Source: Ptiloglossa arizonensis
Lineage: Eukaryota > Arthropoda > Insecta > Hymenoptera > Colletidae
DNA: 64,000 bases
Reading direction: 5' to 3'
Assembly (NCBI RefSeq): GCF_051014685.1
Contig: NW_027478911.1
Coordinates: forward strand, 310,001-374,000
Below are positions 36,455 through 49,754 of the stretch, in pieces. How positions within the stretch are numbered: position 1 is the first letter of the stretch; every line of letters starts with the position of its first letter. The notes beneath the pieces are model-generated. The model saw nothing but the letters and a program-made list of their open reading frames with translations. It was not told the origin of the DNA and made no database searches. The position numbers were made by a program, and so were the translations under genes.

Positions 36455-38916
36455 CTATGCGTACTTTTCCCCTAGGCCGTTCTAGTTATTCGTTTCGAGC
36501 ATCAGAACTGCGAAAATTTTGAGTTTCCCAAGCGTTTCTTACTTGCAAACTGCCATATCTCGCGAACGGATTGACCAATCCGCAAAATTTCTGTTGCATC
36601 TGAAGGTCGAAACTCGCCCGATTACAACGGTGTGCGTACTTTTCCCCTAGGCCGTTCTTGTTATGCTTTTCGAGCATCAGAACTGCGAAAATTTTGAGTT
36701 TCTCGAGCGTTTCTTACCTCCAAACTGCCATATCTCGCGAACGGATTGACCAATCCGCAAAATTTCTGTTGCATCTGAAAGTAGATACTCGCCCGATTAC
36801 AACGGTATGAGTACTTTTTCCCTAGGCCGTACTAGTTATTCGTTTCGAGCATCAGAAATGTGAAAATTTTGAGTTTCTCAAGCGTTTCTTACTTCCAAAC
36901 TGCCATATCTCGCGAACGGATTGACCAATCCGCAAAATTTCTGTTGCATCTGAAAGCAGAAGCTCGCCCGATTACAACGGTGTGCGTACTTTTCCCCTAG
37001 GCCGTTCTAGTTATTCGTTTCGAGCATCAGAACTGCGAAAATTTTGTGTTTCTCAAGCGTTTCTTACCTCCAAACTGCCATATCTCGCGAAAGGATTGAC
37101 CAATCCGCAAAATTTCTGTTGCATCTGAAAGTAGATACTCGCCCGATTACAACGGTGTGCGTACTTTTCCCCTAGGCCGTTCTAGTTATGCTTGTCGAGC
37201 ATCAGAACTGCGAAAATTTTGAGTTTCTCAAGCGTTTCTCACCTACAAACTGCCACATCTCGCGAACGGATTGTCCAATCCGCAAAATTTCTGATGCATC
37301 TGAAAGTAGAAACTCGCCCGATTACAACTGTATGCGTACTTTTCCCCTAGCCCGTTCTAGTTATTCGTTTCGAGCAACGGAACTGCGAAAATTTTGAGTT
37401 TCTCAAGCGTTGCTTACCTCCAAACTGCCATATCTCGCGAACGGATTGACCAATCCGCAAAATTTCTGTTGCATCTGAAAGCAGAACCTCGCCCGATTAC
37501 AACGGTGTGCGTACTTTTCCCCTAGGCCGTTCTAGTTATTCGTTTCGAGCATCAGAACTGCGAAAATTTTGAGTTTCTCAAGCGTTTCTTACATCCAAAC
37601 TGCCATATCTCGCGAACTGATTTACCAATCCGCAAAATTTCTGTTGCATCTGAAAGTAGAAACTCGCCCGATTACAACGGTATGCGTACTTTTCCCCTAG
37701 CCCGTTCTATTTATTCGCTTCGAGCAACAGAACTGCGAAAATTTTGAGTTTTTCAAGCGTTCCTTACCTCCAAACTGCCGTATCTCGCGAACGGATTGAC
37801 CAATCCGCACAATTTCTGTTGCATCTGAAAGTAGAAACTCGCCCGATTATAACACTATTCGTACTTTTCCCCTAGGCCGTTCTAGTTATTCGTTTCGAGC
37901 ATCAGAACTGCGAAAATTTTGAGTTTCTCAAGCGTTTCTTACCTCCAAACTGCCATATCTCGCGAACGGATTGACCAATCCGCAAAATTTCTGTTGCATC
38001 TGAAAGTAGAAACTCGCCCGATTACAACACTATGCGTACTTTTCCCCTAGGCCGTTCTAGTTATTCGTTTCGAGCAACAGAACTGCGAAAATTTTGAGTT
38101 TTTCAAGCGTTGCTTACCTCCAAACTGCCGTATCTCGCGAACGGATTGACCAATCCGCAAAATTTCTGTTGCATCTGAAAGTAGAAACTCGCCCGATTAC
38201 AACGGTATGCGTACTTTTCCCCTAGCCCGTTCTATTTATTCGTTTCGAGCAACAGAACTGCGAAAATTTTGAATTTTTCAAGCGTTGCCTACCTCCAAAC
38301 TGCCATATCTCGCGAACGGATTGACCAATCCGCAAAATTTCTGTTGCATCTGAAAGTAGAAACTCGCCCGATTACAACACTGTGCGTACTTTTCCCCTAG
38401 GCCGTTCTAGTTATTCGTTTCGAGCATCAGAACTGCGAAAATTTTGAGTTTCTCAAGCGTTTCTTACTTCCAAACTGCCATATCTCGCGAACGGATTGAC
38501 CAATCCGCAAAATTTCTGTTGCATCTGAAAGTAGAAACTCGCCCGATTACAAAGGTGTGCGTACTTTTCCCCTAGGCCGTTATTGTTATTTGTTTCGAGC
38601 ATCAGAACCGCGAAAATTTTGAGTTTCTCAAGCGTTTCTTACCTCCAAACTGCCATATCTCGCGAACGGATTGACCAATCCGCAAAATTTCTGTTGCATC
38701 TGAAAGTAGAAACTCGCCCGATTACAACGGTATGCGTACTTTTCCCCTAGGCCGCCCTAGTTATTCGTTTCGAGCATCAGAACTGCAAAAATTTTGAGTT
38801 TCTCAAGCGTTTCTTACTTCCAAACTGCCATATCTCGCGAACGGATTGACCAATCCGCAAAATTTCTGTTGCATCTGAAAGTAGAAACTCGCACGATTAC
38901 AACGGTGTGCGTACTT
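36455..38916 (+). repeat. Block Q of the 24-mer HOR, copy 1
   Basis: About fourteen units recur at 41,880-44,340, offset 5,425 bp (31 units). Markers: GTTTCCCAAGCG with CTTACTTGCAAACTG, GAAGGTCGAAACTC, GAGTACTTTTTCCC, GAAAGCAGAAGC, TTTTGTGTTTC, GCGAAAGGATTG, GCAACGGAACTG, GCAGAACCTCG, GAACTGATTTACC, GTTCCTTACC, CCGCACAATTTC with TTATAACACTATTCG, and TTTTGAATTTTTC. The extra seven units in the second spacing equal a 6-mer duplication plus one unit next to the second P block. Confidence 0.9.
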
Positions 38917-40654
38917 TTCCCCTAGGCCGTTCTAGTTATTCGTTTCGAGCATCAGAACTGCGAAAATTTTGAGTTTCTCAAGCGTTTCTTACCTCCAAAC
39001 TGCCATATCTCGCGAACGGATTGTCCAATCCGCAAAATTTCTGTTGCATCTGAAAGTAGAAACTAGCCCGATTACAACGGTATGCGTACTTCTCCCCTAG
39101 GCCGTTCTAGTTATTCGTCTCGAGCATCAGAACTGCGAAAATTTGGAGTTTCTCAAGCGTTTCTTATCTCCAAACTGCCATATCTCGCGAACGGATTGAC
39201 CAATCCGCAAAATTTCTGTTGCATCTGAAGGTAGAAGCTCGCCCGATTACAACGGTATGCGTACTTTTCCCCTAGGCCGTTCTAGTTATTCGTTTCGAGC
39301 ATCAGAACTGCGAAAATTTTGAGTTTCTCAAGCGTGTCTTACCTCCAAACTGCCATATCTCGCGAACGGATTGACCAATCCGCAAAATTTCTGTTGCATC
39401 TGAAAGTAGAAACTCGCCCGATTACAACGGTATGCGTACTTTTCCCCTAGGCCGCCCTAGTTATTCATTTCGAGCATCAGAACTGCGAAAATTTTGAGTT
39501 TCTCAAGCGTTTCTCACCTACAAACTGCCACATCTCGCGAACGGATTGTCCAATCCGCAAAATTTTTGATGCATCTGAAAGTAGAAACTCGCCCGATTAC
39601 AACAGTATGCGTACTTTTCCCCTAGGCCGCCCTAGTTATTCATTTCGAGCATCAGAACCGCGAAAATTTTAAGTTTCTCAAGCGTTTCTTACCTCCAAAC
39701 TGCCATATCTCGCGAACGGATTGACCAATCCGCGAAATTTCTGTTGCATCTGAAAGTAGAAACTCGCCCGATTACAACGGTGTGCGTACTTTTCCCCTAG
39801 GCCGTTCTAGTTATTCGTTTCGAGCATCAGAACTGCGAAAATTTTGAGTTTCTCAAGCGTTTCTTACCTCCAAACTGCCATATCTCGCGAACGGATTGAC
39901 CAATCCGCAAAATTTCTGTTGCATCTGAAAGTAGAAATTCGCCCGATTACAACTGTATGCGTACTTTTCCCCTAGCCCGTTCTAGTTATTCGTTTCGAGC
40001 AACAGAACTGCGAAAATTTTGAGTTTCTCAAGCGGTGCTTACCTCCAAACTGCCATATCTCGCGAACGGATTGACCAATCCGCAAAATTTCTGTTGCATC
40101 TGAAAGTAGAAGCTCGCCCGATTACAACGGTGTGCGTACTTTTCCCCTAGGCCGTTATTGTTATTCGTTTCGAGCATCAGAACCGCGAAAATTTTGAGTT
40201 TCTCAAGCGTTTCTTACCTCCAAACTGCCATATCTCGCGAACGGATTGACCAAACCGCAAAATTTCTGTTGCATCTGAAAGTAGAAACTCGCCCGATTAC
40301 AACTGTATGCGTACTTTTCCCATAGTCCGTTCTAGTTATTCGTTTCGAGCATCAGAACTGTGAAAATTTTGAGTTTCTCAAACGTTTCTTACCTCCGAAC
40401 TGCCATATCTCGCGAACGGATTGACCAATCCGCAAAATTTCTGTTGCATCTGAAAGTAGAAACTCGCCCGATTACAACGGTGTGCGTACCTTTCCCCTAG
40501 CCCGTTCTAGTTATTCGTTTCGAGCAACAGAACTGCGAAAATTTTGAGTTTCTCAAGCGTTGCTTACCTCCAAACTGCCATATCTCGCGAACGGATTGAC
40601 CAATCTGCAAAATTTCTGTTGCATCTGAAAGTAGAAACTCGCCCGATTACAACA
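38917..40654 (+). repeat. Block P of the 24-mer HOR, copy 2
   Basis: Second copy of 34,717-36,454, apparently identical over about 1.74 kb although neighbouring blocks differ at scattered bases. Its last six units are immediately repeated at 40,655-41,704. Confidence 0.92.
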
Positions 40655-41704
40655 GTATGCGTACTTTTCCCCTAGGCCGCCCTAGTTATTCATTTCGAGC
40701 ATCAGAACCGCGAAAATTTTAAGTTTCTCAAGCGTTTCTTACCTCCAAACTGCCATATCTCGCGAACGGATTGACCAATCCGCGAAATTTCTGTTGCATC
40801 TGAAAGTAGAAACTCGCCCGATTACAACGGTGTGCGTACTTTTCCCCTAGGCCGTTCTAGTTATTCGTTTCGAGCATCAGAACTGCGAAAATTTTGAGTT
40901 TCTCAAGCGTTTCTTACCTCCAAACTGCCATATCTCGCGAACGGATTGACCAATCCGCAAAATTTCTGTTGCATCTGAAAGTAGAAATTCGCCCGATTAC
41001 AACTGTATGCGTACTTTTCCCCTAGCCCGTTCTAGTTATTCGTTTCGAGCAACAGAACTGCGAAAATTTTGAGTTTCTCAAGCGGTGCTTACCTCCAAAC
41101 TGCCATATCTCGCGAACGGATTGACCAATCCGCAAAATTTCTGTTGCATCTGAAAGTAGAAGCTCGCCCGATTACAACGGTGTGCGTACTTTTCCCCTAG
41201 GCCGTTATTGTTATTCGTTTCGAGCATCAGAACCGCGAAAATTTTGAGTTTCTCAAGCGTTTCTTACCTCCAAACTGCCATATCTCGCGAACGGATTGAC
41301 CAAACCGCAAAATTTCTGTTGCATCTGAAAGTAGAAACTCGCCCGATTACAACTGTATGCGTACTTTTCCCATAGTCCGTTCTAGTTATTCGTTTCGAGC
41401 ATCAGAACTGTGAAAATTTTGAGTTTCTCAAACGTTTCTTACCTCCGAACTGCCATATCTCGCGAACGGATTGACCAATCCGCAAAATTTCTGTTGCATC
41501 TGAAAGTAGAAACTCGCCCGATTACAACGGTGTGCGTACCTTTCCCCTAGCCCGTTCTAGTTATTCGTTTCGAGCAACAGAACTGCGAAAATTTTGAGTT
41601 TCTCAAGCGTTGCTTACCTCCAAACTGCCATATCTCGCGAACGGATTGACCAATCTGCAAAATTTCTGTTGCATCTGAAAGTAGAAACTCGCCCGATTAC
41701 AACG
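40655..41704 (+). repeat. 6-monomer tandem duplication (1,050 bp)
   Basis: Repeats 39,605-40,654 at an offset of exactly 1,050 bp, from ACAGTATGCG with GGCCGCCCTAG and TTATTCATTTCG through CCAATCTGCAAAATTTC. The upstream copy and this one match line for line. After 41,704 comes a single monomer with GGTGTGCG and TTCTTGTTATTCG, then block Q begins again. Since the first P copy (34,717) lacks this duplication, the 6-mer event probably came after the 24-mer duplication. Confidence 0.92.
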
Positions 41705-41870
41705 GTGTGCGTACTTTTCCCCTAGGCCGTTCTTGTTATTCGTTTCGAGCATCAGAACCGCGAAAATTTTGAGTTTCTCAAGCGTTTCTTACCTCCAAAC
41801 TGCCATATCTCGCGAACGGATTGACCAATCCGCAAAATTTCTGTTGCATCTGAAAGTAGAAACTCGCCCG

Positions 41871-44420
41871 ATTACAACACTATGCGTACTTTTCCCCTAG
41901 GCCGTTCTAGTTATTCGTTTCGAGCATCAGAACTGCGAAAATTTTGAGTTTCCCAAGCGTTTCTTACTTGCAAACTGCCATATCTCGCGAACGGATTGAC
42001 CAATCCGCAAAATTTCTGTTGCATCTGAAGGTCGAAACTCGCCCGATTACAACGGTGTGCGTACTTTTCCCCTAGGCCGTTCTTGTTATGCTTTTCGAGC
42101 ATCAGAACTGCGAAAATTTTGAGTTTCTCGAGCGTTTCTTACCTCCAAACTGCCATATCTCGCGAACGGATTGACCAATCCGCAAAATTTCTGTTGCATC
42201 TGAAAGTAGATACTCGCCCGATTACAACGGTATGAGTACTTTTTCCCTAGGCCGTACTAGTTATTCGTTTCGAGCATCAGAAATGTGAAAATTTTGAGTT
42301 TCTCAAGCGTTTCTTACTTCCAAACTGCCATATCTCGCGAACGGATTGACCAATCCGCAAAATTTCTGTTGCATCTGAAAGCAGAAGCTCGCCCGATTAC
42401 AACGGTGTGCGTACTTTTCCCCTAGGCCGTTCTAGTTATTCGTTTCGAGCATCAGAACTGCGAAAATTTTGTGTTTCTCAAGCGTTTCTTACCTCCAAAC
42501 TGCCATATCTCGCGAAAGGATTGACCAATCCGCAAAATTTCTGTTGCATCTGAAAGTAGATACTCGCCCGATTACAACGGTGTGCGTACTTTTCCCCTAG
42601 GCCGTTCTAGTTATGCTTGTCGAGCATCAGAACTGCGAAAATTTTGGGTTTCTCAAGCGTTTCTCACCTACAAACTGCCACATCTCGCGAACGGATTGTC
42701 CAATCCGCAAAATTTCTGATGCATCTGAAAGTAGAAACTCGCCCGATTACAACTGTATGCGTACTTTTCCCCTAGCCCGTTCTAGTTATTCGTTTCGAGC
42801 AACGGAACTGCGAAAATTTTGAGTTTCTCAAGCGTTGCTTACCTCCAAACTGCCATATCTCGCGAACGGATTGACCAATCCGCAAAATTTCTGTTGCATC
42901 TGAAAGCAGAACCTCGCCCGATTACAACGGTGTGCGTACTTTTCCCCTAGGCCGTTCTAGTTATTCGTTTCGAGCATCAGAACTGCGAAAATTTTGAGTT
43001 TCTCAAGCGTTTCTTACATCCAAACTGCCATATCTCGCGAACTGATTTACCAATCCGCAAAATTTCTGTTGCATCTGAAAGTAGAAACTCGCCCGATTAC
43101 AACGGTATGCGTACTTTTCCCCTAGTCCGTTCTATTTATTCGCTTCGAGCAACAGAACTGCGAAAATTTTGAGTTTTTCAAGCGTTCCTTACCTCCAAAC
43201 TGCCGTATCTCGCGAACGGATTGACCAATCCGCACAATTTCTGTTGCATCTGAAAGTAGAAACTCGCCCGATTATAACACTATTCGTACTTTTCCCCTAG
43301 GCCGTTCTAGTTATTCGTTTCGAGCATCAGAACTGCGAAAATTTTGAGTTTCTCAAGCGTTTCTTACCTCCAAACTGCCATATCTCGCGAACGGATTGAC
43401 CAATCCGCAAAATTTCTGTTGCATCTGAAAGTAGAAACTCGCCCGATTACAACACTATGCGTACTTTTCCCCTAGGCCGTTCTAGTTATTCGTTTCGAGC
43501 AACAGAACTGCGAAAATTTTGAGTTTTTCAAGCGTTGCTTACCTCCAAACTGCCGTATCTCGCGAACGGATTGACCAATCCGCAAAATTTCTGTTGCATC
43601 TGAAAGTAGAAACTCGCCCGATTACAACGGTATGCGTACTTTTCCCCTAGCCCGTTCTATTTATTCGTTTCGAGCAACAGAACTGCGAAAATTTTGAATT
43701 TTTCAAGCGTTGCCTACCTCCAAACTGCCATATCTCGCGAACGGATTGACCAATCCGCAAAATTTCTGTTGCATCTGAAAGTAGAAACTCGCCCGATTAC
43801 AACACTGTGCGTACTTTTCCCCTAGGCCGTTCTGGTTATTCGTTTCGAGCATCAGAACTGCGAAAATTTTGAGTTTCTCAAGCGTTTCTTACTTCCAAAC
43901 TGCCATATCTCGCGAACGGATTGACCAATCCGCAAAATTTCTGTTGCATCTGAAAGTAGAAACTCGCCCGATTACAAAGGTGTGCGTACTTTTCCCCTAG
44001 GCCGTTATTGTTATTTGTTTCGAGCATCAGAACCGCGAAAATTTTGAGTTTCTCAAGCGTTTCTTACCTCCAAACTGCCATATCTCGCGAACGGATTGAC
44101 CAATCCGCAAAATTTCTGTTGCATCTGAAAGTAGAAACTCGCCCGATTACAACGGTATGCGTACTTTTCCCCTAGGCCGCCCTAGTTATTCGTTTCGAGC
44201 ATCAGAACTGCAAAAATTTTGAGTTTCTCAAGCGTTTCTTACTTCCAAACTGCCATATCTCGCGAACGGATTGACCAATCCGCAAAATTTCTGTTGCATC
44301 TGAAAGTAGAAACTCGCACGATTACAACGGTGTGCGTACTTTTCCCCTAGGCCGTTCTAGTTATTCGTTTCGAGCATCAGAACTGCGAAAATTTTGAGTT
44401 TCTCAAGCGTTTCTTACCTC
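41871..44420 (+). repeat. Block Q of the 24-mer HOR, copy 2
   Basis: Matches 36,446-38,995 at a 5,425-bp offset with few changes: TTTTGGGTTTC at 42,645 (TTTTGAGTTTC earlier), TAGTCCGTTCTATT near 43,125 (TAGCCCG earlier) and TTCTGGTTATTCG near 43,833. At the right edge this copy continues into CCAATCCGC units, while copy 1 continues into block P with GTCCAATCC. Confidence 0.9.
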
Positions 44421-47400
44421 CAAACTGCCATATCTCGCGAACGGATTGACCAATCCGCAAAATTTCTGTTGCATCTGAAAGTAGAAACTCGCCCGATTAC
44501 AACACTATGCGTACTTTTCCCCTAGGCCGTTCTAGTTATTCGTTTCGAGCAACAGAACTGCGAAAATTTTGAGTTTTTCAAGCGTTGCTTACCTCCAAAC
44601 TGCCGTATCTCACGAACGGATTGACCAATCCGCAAAATTTCTATTGCATCTGAAAGTAGAAACTCGCCCGATTACAACGGTATGCGTACTTTTCCCCTAG
44701 CCCGTTCTATTTATTCGCTTCGAGCAACAGAACTGCGAAAATTTTGAGTTTTTCAAGCGTTGCCTACCTCCAAACTGCCATATCTCGCGAACGGATTGAC
44801 CAATCCGCAAAATTTCTGTTGCATCTGAAAGTAGAAACTCGCCCGATTACAACGGTGTGCGTACTTTTCCCCTAGGCCGTTCTAGTTATGCTTGTCGAGC
44901 ATCAGAACTGCGAAAATTTTGAGTTTCTCAAGCGTTTCTTACTTCCAAACTGCCATATCTCGCGAACGGATTGACCAATCCGCAAAATTTCTGTTGCATC
45001 TGAAGGAAGAAACTCGCCCGATTACAACGGTATGCGTACTTTTCCCCTAGGCCGTTCTAGTTATTCGTTTCGAGCATCAGAACTGCGAAAATTTTGAGTT
45101 TCTCAAGCGTTTCTCACCTACAAACTGCCACATCTCGCGAACGGATTGTCCAATCCGCAAAATTTCTGATGCATCTGAAAGTAGAAACTCGCCCGATTAC
45201 AACTGTATGCGTACTTTTCCCCTAGGCCGTTCTAGTTATTCGTTTCGAGCATCAGAACTGCGAAAATTTTGAGTTTCTCAAGCGTTTCTTACCTCCAAAC
45301 TGCCATATCTCGCGAACGGATTGACCAATCTGCAAAATTTCTGTTGCATCTGAAAGTAGAAACTCGCCCGATTACAACACTATGCGTACTTTTCCCCTAG
45401 GCCGTTCTAGTTATTCGTTTCGAGCAACAGAACTGCGAAAATTTTGAGTTTTTCAAGCGTTGCTTACCTCCAAACTGCCGTATCTCACGAACGGATTGAC
45501 CAATCCGCAAAATTTCTGTTGCATCTGAAAGTAGAAACTCGCCCGATTACAACGGTATGCGTACTTTTCCCCTAGCCCGTTCTATTTATTCGCTTCGAGC
45601 AACAGAACTGCGAAAATTTTAAGTTTTTCAAGCGTTGCCTACCTCCAAACTGCCATATCTCGCGAACGGATTGACCAATCCGCAAAATTTCTGTTGCATC
45701 TGAAAGTAGAAACTTGCCCGATTACAACGGTGTGCGTACTTTTCCCCTAGGCCGTTCTAGTTATGCTTGTCGAGCATCAGAACTGCGAAAATTTTGAGTT
45801 TCTCAAGCGTTTCTTACTTCCAAACTGCCATATCTCGCGAACGGATTGACCAACTCGCAAAATTTCTGTTGCATCTGAAAGTAGAAACTCGCCCGATTAC
45901 AACACTATGCGTACTTTTCCCCTAGGCCGTTCTAGTTATTCGTTTCGAGCATCAGAACTGCGAAAATTTTGAGTTTCTCAAGCGTTTCTTACTTCCAAAC
46001 TGCCATATCTCGCGAACGGATTGACCAATCCGCAAAATTTCTGTTGCATCTGAACGTAGAAACTCGCCCGATTACAACGGTATGCGTACTTTTCCCCTAG
46101 GCCGTTCTAGTTATTCGTTTCGAGCATCAGAACTGCGAAAATTTTGAGTTTCTCAAGCGTTTCTCACCTACAAACTGCCACATCTCGCGAACGGATTGTC
46201 CAATCCGCAAAATTTCTGATGCATCTGAAAGTAGAAACTCGCCCGATTACAACTGTATGCGTACTTTTCCCCTAGCCCGTTCTAGTTATTCGTTTCGAGC
46301 AACAGAACTGCGAAAATTTTGAGTTTCTCAAGCGTTGCTTACCTCCAAACTGCCATATCTCGCGAACGGATTGACCAATCCGCAAAATTTCAGTTGCATC
46401 TGAAAGCAGAACCTCGCCCGATTACAACGGTGTGCGTACTTTTCCCCTAGGCCGTTCTAGTTATTCGTTTCGAGCATCAGAACTGCGAAAATTTTGAGTT
46501 TCTCAAGCGTTTCTTACATCCAAACTGCCATATCTCGCGAACTGATTTACCAATCCGCAAAATTTCTGTTGCATCTGAAAGTAGAAACTCGCCCGATTAC
46601 AACGGTATGCGTACTTTTCCACTAGCCCCTTCTATTTATTCGCTTCGAGCAACTGAACTGCGAAAATTTTGAGTTTTTCAAGCGTTGCCTACCACCAAAC
46701 TGCCATATCTCGCGAACGGATTGACCAATCCGCAAAATTTCTGTTGCATCTGAAAGTAGAAACTCGCCCGATTACAACGGTGTGCGTACTTTTCCCCTAG
46801 GCCGTTCTTGTTATGCTTGTCGAGCATCAGAACTGCGAAAATTTTGAGTTTCTCAAGCGTTTCTTACTTCCAAACTGCCATATCTCGCGAACGGATTGAC
46901 CAACCCGCAAAATTTCTGTTGCATCTGAAAGTAGAAACTCGCCCGATTACAACACTATGCGTACTTTTCCCCTAGGCCGTTCTAGTTATTCGTTTCGAGC
47001 ATCAGAACTGCGAAAATTTTGAGTTTCTCAAGCGTTTCTTACTTCCAAACTGCCATATCTCGCGAACGGATTGACCAATCCGCAAAATTTCTGTTGCATC
47101 TGAAGGTAGAAACTCGCCCGATTACAACGGTATGCGTACTTTTCCCCTAGGCCGTTCTAGTTATTCGTTTCGAGCATCAGAACTGCGAAAATTTTGAGTT
47201 TCTCAAGCGTTTCTCACCTACAAACTGCCACATCTCGCGAACGGATTGTCCAATCCGCAAAATTTCTGATGCATCTGAAAGTAGAAACTCGCCCGATTAC
47301 AACTGTATGCGTACTTTTCCCCTAGCCCGTTCTAGTTATTCGTTTCGAGCAACAGAACTGCGAAAATTTTGAGTTACTCAAGCGTTTCTTACTTCCAAAC

Positions 47401-47889
47401 TGCCATATCTCGCGAACGGATTGACCAATCCGCACAATTTCTGTTGCATCTGAAAGTAGAAACTCGCCCGATTATAACACTATTCGTACTTTTCCCCTAG
47501 GCCGTTCTAGTTATTCGTTTCGAGCATCAGAACTGCGAAAATTTTGAGTTTCTCAAGCGTTTCTTACCTCCAAACTGCCATATCTCGCGAACGGATTGAC
47601 CAATCCGCAAAATTTCTGTTGCATCTGAAAGTAGAAACTCGCCCGATTACAACACTATGCGTACTTTTCCCCTAGGCCGTTCTAGTTATTCGTTTCGAGC
47701 ATCAGAACTGCGAAAATTTTGAGTTTCTCAAGCGTTTCTTACTTCCAAACTGCCATATCTCGCGAACGGATTGACCAACCCCAAAATTTCTGTTGCATCT
47801 GAAAGTAGAAACTCGCCCGATTACAACACTATGCGTACTTTTCCCCTAGGCCGTTCTAGTTATTCGTTTCGAGCATCAGAACTGCGAAA
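42640..47889 (+). repeat. 30-monomer block, tandem copy 1 (5,249 bp)
   Basis: Starts with the CTCACCTAC/CACATC unit and runs to the unit before the next such unit at 47,900. The tandem copy follows immediately at an offset of 5,249 (30 x 175 minus one base deleted at about 47,777, CCAACCCCAAAATTTC). The left part overlaps block Q copy 2. Within it, the series TCTCACGAACGG, TTATTCGCTTCG, GTTGCCTACC and TTATGCTTGTCG appears at 44,490-45,000 and again 875 bp (5 units) later, a local duplication of about three units that the second copy lacks. Confidence 0.85.
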
Positions 47890-48354
47890 ATTTTGAGTTT
47901 CTCAAGCGTTTCTCACCTACAAACTGCCACATCTCGCGAACGGATTGTCCAATCCGCAAAATTTCTGATGCATCTGAAAGTAGAAACTCGCCCGATTACA
48001 ACTGTATGCGTACTTTTCCCCTAGCCCGTTCTAGTTATTCGTTTCGAGCAACGGAACTGCGAAAATTTTGAGTTTCTCAAGCGTTGCTTACCTCCAAACT
48101 GCCATATCTCGCGAACGGATTGACCAATCCGCAAAATTTCTGTTGCATCTGAAAGCAGAACCTCGCCCGATTACAACGGTGTGCGTACTTTTCCCCTAGG
48201 CCGTTCTAGTTATTCGTTTCGAGCATCAGAACTGCGAAAATTTTGAGTTTCTCAAGCGTTTCTTACATCCAAACTGCCATATCTCGCGAACTGATTTACC
48301 AATCCGCAAAATTTCTGTTGCATCTGAAAGTAGAAACTCGCCCGATTACAACGG

Positions 48355-49754
48355 TATGCGTACTTTTCCCCTAGCCCGTTCTATTTATTCGCTTCGAGCA
48401 ACAGAACTGCGAAAATTTTGAGTTTTTCAAGCGTTCCTTACCTCCAAACTGCCGTATCTCGCGAACGGATTGACCAATCCGCACAATTTCTGTTGCATCT
48501 GAAAGTAGAAACTCGCCCGATTATAACACTATTCGTACTTTTCCCCTAGGCCGTTCTAGTTATTCGTTTCGAGCATCAGAACTGCGAAAATTTTGAGTTT
48601 CTCAAGCGTTTCTTACCTCCAAACTGCCATATCTCGGGAACGGATTGACCAATCCGCAAAATTTCTGTTGCATCTGAAAGTAGAAACTCGCCCGATTACA
48701 ACACTATGCGTACTTTTCCCCTAGGCCGTTCTAGTTATTCGTTTCGAGCAACAGAACTGCGAAAATTTTGAGTTTTTCAAGCGTTGCTTACCTCCAAACT
48801 GCCGTATCTCGCGAACGGATTGACCAATCCGCAAAATTTCTGTTGCATCTGAAAGTAGAAACTCGCCCGATTACAACGGTATGCGTACTTTTCCCCTAGC
48901 CCGTTCTATTTATTCGTTTCGAGCAACAGAACTGCGAAAATTTTGAATTTTTCAAGCGTTGCCTACCTCCAAACTGCCATATCTCGCGAACGGATTGACC
49001 AATCCGCAAAATTTCTGTTGCATCTGAAAGTAGAAACTCGCCCGATTACAACACTGTGCGTACTTTTCCCCTAGGCCGTTCTAGTTATTCGTTTCGAGCA
49101 TCAGAACTGCGAAAATTTTGAGTTTCTCAAGCGTTTCTTACTTCCAAACTGCCATATCTCGCGAACGGATTGACCAATCCGCAAAATTTCTGTTGCATCT
49201 GAAAGTAGATACTCGCCCGATTACAAAGGTGTGCGTACTTTTCCCCTAGGCCGTTATTGTTATTTGTTTCGAGCATCAGAACCGCGAAAATTTTGAGTTT
49301 CTCAAGCGTTTCTTACCTCCAAACTGCCATATCTCGCGAACGGATTGACCAATCCGCAAAATTTCTGTTGCATCTAAAAGTAGAAACTCGCCCGATTACA
49401 ACGGTATGCGTACTTTTCCCCTAGGCCGCCCTAGTTATTCGTTTCGAGCATCAGAACTGCAAAAATTTTGAGTTTCTCAAGCGTTTCTTACTTCCAAACT
49501 GCCATATCTCGCGAACGGATTGACCAATCCGCAAAATTTCTGTTGCATCTGAAAGTAGAAACTCGCACGATTACAACGGTGTGCGTACTTTTCCCCTAGG
49601 CCGTTCTAGTTATTCGTTTCGAGCATCAGAACTGCGAAAATTTTGAGTTTCTCAAGCGTTTCTTACCTCCAAACTGCCATATCTCGCGAACGGATTGACC
49701 AATCCGCAAAATTTCTGTTGCATCTGAAAGTAGAAACTCGCCCGATTACAACAC
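48355..49754 (+). repeat. 8-monomer HOR unit, copy 1 (1,400 bp)
   Basis: Eight units from TAGCCCGTTCTATTTATTCG with GTTCCTTACC (48,434) to a CGCACGATT unit and the following ACACTATGCG. Each marker recurs 1,400 bp later. Private bases include TCTCGGGAAC near 48,635, GTAGATACTCG near 49,206 and CATCTAAAAG near 49,372. Confidence 0.9.
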
